64,000 nucleotides of DNA from Rhopalosiphum padi (Eukaryota; Arthropoda; Insecta; Hemiptera; Aphididae). Where the stretch lies: positions 58,565,858 to 58,629,857 of the forward strand of contig NC_083598.1 of NCBI RefSeq assembly GCF_020882245.1, read 5' to 3'. Positions 27,184 through 37,209 of the stretch are shown here, piece after piece (positions within the stretch are counted from its first letter, which is position 1; every line of letters begins with the position of its first letter). The notes beneath the pieces were generated by a model that worked only from the letters and a program-made list of their open reading frames with translations, did not search any database and had not been told where the DNA came from. The translations under genes were made by a program, and so were the position numbers.

Positions 27184-27442
27184 AAATACGTGTGTATACT
27201 TACTGTTAGTCTTTTAATATACAGTGTATCTTATTTCGTTGTGCTTGGAGGTTTTTTAAGGGTTATCGATCGATAACTTGAAACTTTAAAATAAAGAAAT
27301 ACATATTTTTCTTTTTTTTTTAATTCCATGTTTTTCAAATCAATAATCTTTAAAAAAAAACCTCGCACACGGCGACGTAAGAAACACTGTATATTAAAAG
27401 ATTAATCTTATTTAAAAATAAATAAAGTATACACACGTATTT
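27184..27442. mobile_element. Nested foldback element containing MITE-like repeat, copy 2
   Basis: The inner unit (27230-27391) is a diverged direct repeat of 26431-26608. It is extended by inverted arms CTTTTAATATACAGTGT (27221) and ACACTGTATATTAAAAG (27384). An outer exact inverted pair AAATACGTGTGTATACTT (27184-27201) and AAGTATACACACGTATTT (27425-27442) encloses all of this. The outer arms are absent from copy 1. Confidence 0.6.
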
Positions 27443-27669
27443 GTAAATTCATTTGCATCAACAGCGTAATATTTTCGTATTTTGCTTTATCTTGGTCTAT
27501 AACTGTTTTCCAACCTTCCTCTGAATGGGTGGTTTTAAAACGACTGAATTGAAAATTTCCGCCGTAATCGTTATTCTCATATAAATGTGTTTAGTTTTTG
27601 TAGGTACGGCCACCTTAGACGCCTTTAGCCACCTCGTTCTGTGATGTACCTGCAGTCTTCATCATTTAT

Positions 27670-27851
27670 GGTCTTGGCAATGGAGGTGGTGTTGAAGGTG
27701 GCGGTGGAGGTGGCGGTGAAGATGGTGGTAGAAGTTGTGGTGATGATGGTGGTGGAGATGGAAATGGTGGTGGAGGTAGACATGGTGGTGGAGGTGGTGG
27801 TGGAGTTGTTGATGGAGATGTTGGTGGAGATGTTGGTGAAGATAGTGTTTG
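27670..27851 (+). repeat. GGT/GGA-rich imperfect trinucleotide repeat
   Basis: A purine-rich stretch of imperfect GGTGGA/GATGTT units. Frames through it translate to Val/Met-rich peptides on + and Pro/Ser-rich peptides on -. Both are low-complexity by-products and not genes. Confidence 0.75.
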
Positions 27852-27907
27852 GTAGGTATAATTATTCATTCCTATTATGTTAGCCGTATTCTTTGTTACA
27901 TCTCCTA

Positions 27908-27908
27908 A

Positions 27909-27989
<81 letters not shown>
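27908..27989. repeat. (CA)n microsatellite
   Basis: About 80 bp of CA dinucleotide repeat broken once by a T near 27948. It lies just past the candidate 3' end of the - strand gene at 28124-29958. Confidence 0.95.
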
Positions 27990-27991
<2 letters not shown>

Positions 27992-27999
27992 ACATAAGC

Positions 28000-28005
28000 T
28001 TTATT
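28000..28005 (-). terminator. Candidate polyadenylation signal of the coiled-coil gene
   Basis: AATAAA on the - strand, about 120 nt past the stop codon of the 28124-29958 gene. The position is plausible but the motif is frequent in A+T-rich DNA. Confidence 0.35.
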
Positions 28006-28123
28006 AGTAATTATGTAATATAATTATCTGATATTTTTTAATTAATCATTACTTTCAAGGTTTCCAATTCGGTTCTTAAGTTTGGTTATCCTGTTCGGTT
28101 TTTCGACGCTTCCTAAACGATTG

Positions 28124-29958
28124 TTAGTCAAAAATGTAATAATGTTTTATTTTATTATCGGTAAGTATATTACTTTCTATTAACATAATTTCTGATTTAA
28201 TTTCGTTTATGTTAGTGTTCATCCTGTACAAATCATTTTTTACACTCATTATGTCTAATTTTAAGGTCTTCACTTCAATGAAATAATTATTGATTTCTTC
28301 AATCTTAAGTTTTTGTTTTTCTACGTTATTTTTTAATTTCTCGACAGTATATGACAATTCACGTGTATCTTTGCAATTTGGTTCAAAATTCATGAAGAAA
28401 CATTCTTCTAAACGACGTGACTGAAAATTAAATTAAAACCATTCATTAATATCAATACGATTATTGTTCATTCAATATTATTCTGCATAATATTTTATTT
28501 GTTTAATACTTGTAATTCTCTAGATGTTAGTTTTTGATTATCACCACTATGCAGTTCTAGAAATCATTGAATTAGAATTTAAGATATTTTTGATTAAAAA
28601 ATATTTTACAATTTATTAATTTAATTAAAAAACACTAACCTTCTAATCCTTCAAAATTGTTATCCACGAATAAGTTTTCCTCGATATTTTCGTAATACAT
28701 TTCCAAAATACTCCTTTTTACGTTTTTATTTATATTGGAAACTTCATCTCCGGTTTCCGCATCGATATATCTCTCAGACACGTCATTCTAACAATATAAA
28801 TAAATAATATTACTTTTTAGTGTATATGACAATGTATTAATATAATATAATATTATTAGCATAAATTATATTTTCTTTTAACATATTATTTACCTACCTC
28901 TCTTAGTTCTAAAATCTGGAATTTTAGTAATATTGTATTTACAAATATTATTATTAAATATCAGATAATTTTAAGTAAAATGATAATGATTGATGATTCA
29001 AAAAATGTGTTTGAAGTCTCGTCTCATTTTTAAAAGCGATATTGATTGACTTATATACAATTATAAATTATTTAAACTGTTTCTTAAAGTTTTACTTTCT
29101 TGATTTTTAATCAAGTAATTATGGTAATTGAAATGAAAAAAGTCTGAATTTTTAAAACTTCAAGAATTTTTGTTAAATAGGAAAATGATAAAAAATGCAA
29201 CTCAGTTGTAAGGTAGGTGGACAATTAAGCTAGCTTTAACATAAAATATTAATAACAGATATCCAATATCACACCCAAGTGGTATAACGATTTTAATCCA
29301 CAAAAACATCGGCATGAACAGTCCCAAAATTTCTATTTTTTAACTTTTCACTAAAACTATTATAGTTAAAAAGTTGGTTGATAGTTCATTAAAAAGGGAT
29401 TATCAAGTAGATACAAAATGTGAGATTAAAAATTAAAAAAAAAAATTATTTAATTTTTCACAGTTAAAAAAATAGTTAGTTTTGTTAGATTTTCATTTAG
29501 CGTGGTAGATTACCGAAACTGGTGAACGGATTTTGTTATTTAAAATCTGCTATCCAGTTTCAGAGTCTATCTCACTAAATTAAAATACATTATACATACT
29601 ATAACATAATTTGCATACAATTAATAAATTTCTAAAAATTTAAAACCAAGAAAGTTTACATGCCGATCTCTAACTTGGCATGCGTTTTAAAATACACAAG
29701 GTACTTATTAAAATATTTTAGTACATTTTTAATATACATAATTATTCAAATAATATAGATTTGATCACACTTTCGTTATCCGTTCTATGTATTGTACCTT
29801 TCAAATCTGAAACACTTCTAAGGTATATATATATTTTAATTTACCTGTAAATCTTCTTCATCGTCAGACTCCAAGTAATTTACAATTCTAAAATACATTC
29901 CAATAACTCCAATAAGCCCAAAACTAAGACCGTATATGAACTCATCTGGTAAATACAT
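28124..29958 (-). CDS. Unrecognised membrane-anchored coiled-coil protein, 5 exons, 207 aa
   Basis: I do not recognise this protein. Exons in transcript order: 29958-29845, 28915-28898 (an 18-nt microexon, phase 0), 28787-28640, 28556-28510, 28420-28124. Each has AG and GT borders and the phases fit (0, 0, 1, 0), giving 208 codons including the stop. The start opens MYLPDEF. A hydrophobic segment at about residues 8-24 (IYGLSFGLIGVIGMYF) would be a membrane anchor or signal-anchor. It is followed by the acidic patch ESDDEEDLQ. The last exon (98 aa) is rich in K, E, I, L and N with heptad-like spacing, so a coiled coil is likely. Only two cysteines are visible, both near the start of the last exon, so it is not a cysteine-rich effector type. 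It lies between the two FAR genes on the opposite strand. Only the last exon forms a long open frame by itself; the rest rests on splice-phase agreement. Confidence 0.6.
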
Positions 29959-31398
29959 TTTTAGTATTTTAAATTAAATTAGTTGTTGATTTATAGATTC
30001 CTATTGTGATGAATTTGTTTATAATATATAGTATTATGTTGCTATGCTTTGATATTTAAGCCAGTAAAAATATAACAAACAATTATCATTTAAATTTGGT
30101 AAGTATTAAGTTTACATTCAGTCTTAAATATTTTATCAAACTGCACCAAAATATTCTTTGAAAACCGGTATATTTATAAATTATCTCTATATCTGCTAAA
30201 TATGTATTACCACTTACTTTTTACCACTTATAAAATATAATTGTGCGTTTAAAAATAATGTTGTTTTTGTATAATGTGAATATAAAATATACTGTATTAT
30301 TTATTTATTAATAAATAAGAAAAAGGAGCTAATAGATATGGGATTATTCTTTGTATGAGAACAACTATACACGCAGAGTAATACTTGAAAATAAAAAATT
30401 TTATTCTCCGTAAACATTGATATGATATTGTATTTATATAATATAAATTATAATATTATGTATATTGATATAGGCAAGTATGTAAAATATTTGCATAGCT
30501 TATTTTAGAACAAATAGGTACCTGAAATAAGATTAATAGCTGTTTTCTAAAACATATTACCTATATTAAATGTTTAAACAAACAATGGTTTGATAATTAA
30601 TAGGTATAATTATTAATATAATGCACCTACTTCATAACGAATATTTCAAGACAAATCATTAAAAATTGAAGGGTTATTAAGATAAGAATTATAATTGAAT
30701 TTTTACATTTAATAATTAAATGTTAACAATTAATTTATCTATACAAATTTTATAAAATAAAAATAGTAAGCATACTCACTTTTAAGTCTTTGTCAAAATA
30801 CACAATTATTTAAAGTTAAAGCTTAAGTATGAAAACAAAGAATTTTAAATTAATATCATTTTTATTAATTTAATATAAATAGCCAATATTATTGTAATCG
30901 TAAATTATGAAAAATAGTTAAATAAAAAGTTTTATTAAAGTTAATATTTTGAATAGTTTTAATATATTAATTTTTACTAAAAAAATATATATATATATTT
31001 ACTTTTCTATTTTACATACTAAATTATATTGTATTCTTAGATATAATTAAAACTATTAAAACTTATTTTTTATACTTATACTCGTATTACACAATAAAAT
31101 TGTATATTAAAATACTATTGAAAAATTTTTGGTCAAAATATATTCATTTTTGCAAAGTTTATTAATTATATTGTTATATTAATATATTTTTAGTATATTT
31201 ATATAAAAAATGATATTTTTACGTTTTAGAGTAGATTTATAAATATTTTATATAAATATAACCTTTGATAGATGGGTAGAGGGAATTTAATGCGTTGTTG
31301 ACAAAATCCGTCAAAATATCAAAAATGTACCAATTATTTTGTGGTTATAAATTGGAATTTATAAAAAGATCTCTGTTTACGCATATGATTTGAAAATG
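29959..31398. other. Spacer upstream of the coiled-coil gene
   Basis: Very A+T-rich. The promoter of the - strand gene should lie in the first few hundred bases, but I see no distinctive motif. No other gene was seen. Confidence 0.4.
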
Positions 31399-31520
31399 TA
31401 ACACAAGATTTTTATATGTTTTTCCAATTATTTATAAAAAATAAAATTCTACCAGACAGCTAAACCAATTTTTTATGAGCATTCGAAGTTCAAATTTTTA
31501 TGATATTGGATATTCATAAT
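31399..31520 (+). repeat. Dispersed repeat R2, copy 1
   Basis: It shares an A+T-rich but ordered block with 55818-55940, including AATTTTTTATG(A/G)GCATT and TTCAAATTTTTATGA-like segments in the same order. It is non-coding. Confidence 0.5.
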
Positions 31521-32520
31521 GTAAAATGTTGATTAATTATTTGATTATTTTGTTAATTGTTGTAAACAATTTTTAATCATTGTTTGTTGTATTTAAAGAA
31601 TGTATATATATAATAATATATAACATATTAAACATACGTAATATTTTATATGTATTTGAGATCAAATTTTAACATTTGTAAAAATCACAAAATATATTAA
31701 CTCTTTTGTAATTAGATAAATCTTTAAAATATTTTTCAATAAAATAGAATTTTGCATCTTTTGAATTCTTATTATTATTGTGTTTCAGAATCACATTTAA
31801 TAAGTAATAGAACATCTCGCCCGAATATGTTGTACCCGTTTTATAAACATTGGATCAACACCGAATTTGAATTTACTTTTATAGTTGCATTATTTTGTAA
31901 TGAAGGATAATATTGTTTAATAAAATTAATTGGGTGATTCACCACGTATTCTCACCATCCCTCGTCTTTAATATTGCAGTTATAAAAATGGTTTTATGTA
32001 TGTCATGATTTATAGTTAACTTTATCTATGTGTTTACAAAACGCATTAACTGATTAATAATGCATATACAATACTGGCTAGTGTTGACGTGAATGAAACG
32101 AGACGATTTTCCAACACCAGACAACATAAATGGCTTAAATTAGTAGACAGTACTATAGATTTTAATGTTCCTAGTTCCTCGGCATAATGTTCGAGATCCA
32201 AATAGCACTCGTAGAAAAATAACTGTGTCTGTAAATCTGTAATATATGCATGGTATTTAAATTACGTACGTATAGAATACATTATGGCATTATGCACACT
32301 GCACATAGTCAATAATTAGTGCAAAGTAATAAAAAAAAGTAGCAAAAAGACTCAACAACGAACGTTCTTGAACTTTGAAAACGTAACGAGTTTTATTTTG
32401 TTTATAAAAAACAATGATGCATCCTACCAGCTATGGTATTGTATGTTTTTTATTGTATTTATATTAATAACAATGTTGTTCAATACAATTGTTTTAAAAA
32501 TTATTCAAGTTTTTAACCGA

Positions 32521-32618
32521 TCTGTTGTACAATAAGTGTTGAGCGTGCCTACCTCGTTATTGAGTGGGTTATTACTATAATGAATGCATTAAATTTGAAT
32601 TTAATGATAAATCATTAA
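32521..32618 (+). repeat. Dispersed repeat R1, copy
   Basis: It carries ACAATAAGTGTTGAGCGTG, GTTATTGAGTGGGTTA and TTAAATTTGAATTTAATGA in the order shared by the other R1 copies. Confidence 0.6.
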
Positions 32619-34441
32619 ATATGATGGAATTCGAGCCTAAACTGAGAAAGTTTAAATTGTTGGTGACAATGTTTAGTGATTAAGTAACAATTATTTTAAT
32701 AATAATGTCGTAAATTTAACAAATATTCGTACTTTTTTTTTATCTTTTGTTTTTCCCAATTATTTTGAAAAGTATCAAGAAATTTTTATTTTAGTCCCAC
32801 CTAAGTACAAACTAGATCTAATCTGCTATCAGAGACCACCTTGAGGTTGATGACTAGAATATTTTTTATACTAGATAGTATACTTAGATATAACATATAT
32901 TTGTAATATCCACTAATATCAATACATTCACATCTCATAATAATTTATATTTAAATGTTTGATTAGCATTAAAACATCTAGAATATTGAAACTGTTTAGT
33001 GTTTTACGTGTTAAACAAATTTAGACGGTCTTAAAAACGTTGAAGTTTTGAAAATATACAAAACTGTACGTCACCAAAAATTTTGAAATAAAAATAACAG
33101 TGTTATAAATTATAATATTGTTTGTGTCACATCGATATAATAATTGTAATATAGGGAAATGTTTTGAGAAAATATGGAATGATTATTGTAGATTATTTTG
33201 CAACAGTAAAAAAACTTGTTAAAATAAAAAAAAAGATGTATGTATAAACATAACTTTAGGTGGTCTCAAGCCCTCCAATTCCACTATAAATTAATTTGCG
33301 TGTTTGATAGTGCGATAAATCTATCTTGGCATTGTGGCAGCAACTATCACATTGTCTTCACGGCCATCATCTCTTTTTAATTTCTCATTATGTAAGGTGT
33401 TACGATTGATATAATTATATTTTATTATCATCACGTGGACTCAGTTTAATTCGCTTAAACTTTCTACACTTCAGGAATTATAAAATACGGCCATAGGGAT
33501 CTGATCTTCACAATAACCCTATTGTATACGCCAGTAGTTCCCAATAAGAATGCCTCAAGTACAAGCCAATTATATACATTATTTCACAATTTAAAAAATT
33601 GATTTTATGATAAATATAGCATATTATGTGCTTAAAGCTATAATGTGATAACACAAGTCAAAGATTATATAAAAACTATTATGTTTGACATAGTCTGTGC
33701 TAACACTGTAATGCTCTATTTATATTTTATAAAATATAAATAAATACATAATGTGCTACTTCAGAGTACCTATAATATATATGTATATATATTTAGAAAA
33801 TATTTTAGATGCAAGAAGTCAAAAAAAAATTGGAAGCCTTTGGTAAATATCCTTGAATTGGTCGGTAAACTATAATATTTAGTGGACGTTTTAAAAATAC
33901 TAATCCGATTATTATTTTAAACTTAGGAGATATTATAAAAAATAAATTTTTAATGTGTATTGTGAGTATTCGAACTTATAGCTTGATACATTTGCTTTTT
34001 AATATATTTAATTTAAGTTGATTTTTTTGATCATATATTTTATTTGAATTTAAATTATTGTCGGTTTTTGTAATTTTCCTGCAAATTTGAAAAATTCTTA
34101 AAATCACTTTTTTTCAAAGTACTAATAAGAATACAATGTTGAAGAACTTATTGATTACAATTTATTTGGAGATTAAACTTAATAAATTGTACCCTAGCTC
34201 TCTGTAGCAAAATAAATTAAGGGTCTTATATTTACTTTTCAACTTTACAACCTATGTACAAATAATGAAATTCGTGTTTTTGTTGAAGTTCTTTTAATGG
34301 GAGATCCGTCATTATCTTCACTCCGTGATTTGTGTTGTTTATTTTTCATTCTTTTTGTTATCACATTCACTTATTGTTCTTTATATGAACGGATTGTGTA
34401 ATAATTATATTTGTAATCAAATAACATAAATTACAATTAAA
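32619..34441. other. Spacer with possible decayed transposon near 33240-33560
   Basis: Mostly A+T-rich. A G+C-richer stretch at 33240-33560 contains GCCAGTAGTTCCCAA, which recalls some hAT termini, but no second terminus or target duplication was found. No open frame supports a gene. Confidence 0.35.
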
Positions 34442-34583
34442 AAAGGTAGGTTAGAGGATATTGCTCTGCTGAACATTAAGCGTCAATTGAGTCACTAATA
34501 TGGGTGTGTCAAATTTGAATTCAATGATATAATAATTATTGTATACGAAAAACGATTCTACGCGAAGACGGTCGTTAGCCTAT
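34442..34583 (+). repeat. Dispersed repeat R1, long copy
   Basis: This copy extends furthest on the right, through TCAAATTTGAATTCAATGAT and GTATACGAAAAACGATTCTA to GCGAAGACGGTCG. I associate this block with an abundant aphid repeat (recalled, not checked). Confidence 0.65.
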
Positions 34584-34718
34584 ATGACTAAGTATATTTT
34601 GTGATAAGCTTTATTAATATTGTTTCATATGTTTGTTTTTGGAAAGTTATGTTTCAACCTTCTGTATTATTAATAGCAAAATAAATTGTTACTTTATAGT
34701 TATATCAATGAATTATAC

Positions 34719-35353
34719 TAGTCTTGTAAAAGATACTTTTAAAATTGTATTTAAATACAGATACAAATACATCCATTCAGAAAGTATTTAAGAACAAACA
34801 TAAATACTTGTCATGTATTTAAATACTCTTCAAATACTTTTTTTTTTACTTTTATACTAGTTAGATTTTCAAATGAATGTTGTAATAACTAATTTAAAAT
34901 TGTCATGTTACATTCAACTAGGTATTATTAGAACTTTTTGTACCACTTACTTAATTGTATACTAAACAATGAAAATAAATAAAACTTGTCATATTATAGC
35001 AATTTTTTAATATTAGGTAGTAGGTTGTTAATGAAATATAAATAAGAGGATATAAAAAGCAATTAAAAAAAAATTATTCCCAAAAAAATGTTTTGCATTT
35101 CAGTAAATAAATTTATATTTTGTAATAATCACATTCACAAATGAACGAGACATCAGCAATAGGGAACAGGGGTTCTCAACTTTATGAATGAAAAATATAA
35201 ATAAAATAGACATAGTGTAATAATTTTCAAAAAAAAAAAAAATATATGTGACGACTGACGAATAATTCGTTTATCAAAAATATTTGTATAAAAGTATTTG
35301 ATTTTCAAATACAAATACATCCTAGATAGTATTTAAAATACTTTACAAGACTG
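34719..35353. mobile_element. hAT-like MITE, 635 bp
   Basis: The ends read TAGTCTTGTAAAAGATACTT and, inverted from the right, CAGTCTTGTAAAGTATTTTA. An exact 8-bp duplication AATTATAC flanks the element (34711-34718 and 35354-35361), as expected for hAT insertion. Repeated (A)AATAC(A)/GTATTT motifs fill both subterminal regions. It has no transposase frame, so it is non-autonomous. It is not closely related to the intact hAT at 18294-20690, whose ends differ. Confidence 0.75.
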
Positions 35354-35409
35354 AATTATACATAAAATAATTTATTATAAAATATCCTAAGAAGTAGGAT
35401 ACAGGAAGT

Positions 35410-35540
35410 AGACACTGTCAATGCTCAGAATCGTTTTTCATAAACAAAGGTTTATAATTAAATTCAAATTTAATACATCCGTTTCAGTGACCTACTGAAT
35501 GAAGAGGTACACTCCACAGTCGATAGCTATTATACAGCTA
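35410..35540 (-). repeat. Dispersed repeat R1, inverted copy
   Basis: Reverse complement of the R1 consensus (AGAATCGTTTTTCATA, then AAATTCAAATTTAATACATC). With 34442-34583 it flanks the hAT-like MITE in inverted orientation. Confidence 0.6.
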
Positions 35541-35817
35541 AGTGCTTCCCGAGTTTTTAATTTCAAACTTAACGATTTTTAAAATTTAATTGATAATATT
35601 TTATATTTTTGAAATATATTGATGGCCAGCCTTTAAAACATAATTTTAAAATATGTCCATCGTTGTCAGTATTTGTTATAATTTTATAAACTAGGAAATA
35701 AATAATTATAATAGTATGTATATACTTTTTTTATTTAAACAAACCTGTGGATATAGTGGCCATTAGGTGCATTTTATTTTATTTTTATATTATATTACAT
35801 CTACAGAAAATAATATA

Positions 35818-36341
35818 CAGTGAACCTTCTATTAATGGATGCCTCTCAATAGCGGACCTTTCCCAATAGGGTATATAATAGGAGTTATAACCTCTTAATA
35901 GTGGACACTCCTAATAGTGGACATAGACATTGTATACATTTCATTCATATTTTATTCTACCTTAATGGTTTTCCTGTTCGAAACATGACAAATAGTTCGG
36001 TTATGTGTTTAATAAGAAGATGAGATCGAGTTATTGGTAGTAGCCAATTTGCAAATTCATTGTAAAGAACAGACAAAATTTACACAAAAAAGATAACAGA
36101 TTTTTTTAATTATATTATATTATATTTAATAAATAATAAATTAATATTTCAATGTATGAATATGTATATATACATAATACGTATAACCAATTCTCTATAG
36201 CGTCTTCCTATAGTGGATATTTAGTAACTTCTCGCAAATGTTCACCTATAAGTACCTATAGGTTTTTTCAATAGTGGTCAACTCCCTATAGTGAACATTT
36301 TTTAATTCCCCATGATTGTCCACTATATAGTGGTTACACTG
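35818..36341. mobile_element. pogo-like non-autonomous element, 524 bp
   Basis: It begins CAGTGAACC and ends GGTTACACTG, flanked by TA on both sides. Many copies of TAGTGGACA/TATAGTGG-like units occupy both ends, probably reflecting repeated transposase-binding sites. There is no transposase frame. Confidence 0.65.
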
Positions 36342-36839
36342 TATATAATATGGCATATAAATTATACATACTGACTATTATAATATAATGTAATATATGA
36401 TAATTATTAATTTATTTAAATGATAAAAAAATCAGTGTATTATTTAATTACTATTAATTATTTTAAAAACGTATATATTTTTAATTTGATTTAAAAAAAA
36501 TTATACTTTAGTTTTTTAAACTGTATAGGTATGTATAAAGTAAACTGAGATATATAAATAATTAACATTAATTGATAAGTGATTATACACCAGCCTTGTT
36601 CTGTGTTTCACTTTTCACTCAAACTAAATTTTCTAAAATAATACCTACTTAGCTACCTATCTATATTTTTAAAAACATAAATAATTAAATTGATACTATT
36701 GGAAAAATATTCAATTGTTTAAATTATTTAAGGTACATCCAATATTAATGGTTGATTTTTTTATTTGTGATCTCGACAAAAAATCCAAATTCATATTTAA
36801 CATTTCCTTGACCGAGTAATTAAGTTGTACTGAATGTGA

Positions 36840-37026
36840 GGATTAGGAAGTCGTCCCACGGCCAACGATCTCCAATAGGAACATTTGGCGCGGAACTCAA
36901 GGACAAAAATAAATAATATGTAGACGAGCTTGTGAGAATTGTTTTCAGACGTTACTCGCACTCCAAAGTATACACAAGTGCTTAAACCTTAACGGTTGTG
37001 CAGTGTGATATTATATTGGATTTTAA
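36840..37026 (+). promoter_or_regulatory. Candidate promoter and non-coding first exon of FAR2
   Basis: A G+C-richer block upstream of FAR2 ends in a donor-like TTTTAA/GTAAATCG. The coding exon is preceded by the acceptor CCCACGCAG (ending 37203) with only 6 nt of leader before the ATG, so a short 5' UTR intron (37027-37203) is plausible. An Inr-like TTTCAGACG lies near 36944. No TATA box is clear. Confidence 0.4.
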
Positions 37027-37209
37027 GTAAATCGTAGTTGAGTTTTTTTTATTGTATATTTTTTTACTCAAATTCGTTTGCTTGATATTTTTAACCACTT
37101 TAAGCAGTTTAATTGACATATATTGTTAAAGTTGGATGAAAACGTAAAATTACTTAATTATCGTAATATTTAAAAAATCCCAAAGTTGTTTATACCCACG
37201 CAGAAAAAA

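Noticed and set aside
27641..27995. Overlapping open frames on both strands (Val/Met-rich and Pro/Cys-Val-rich).
   Set aside because: They are translations of GGT/GGA and CA repeats, low-complexity by-products with no gene structure.
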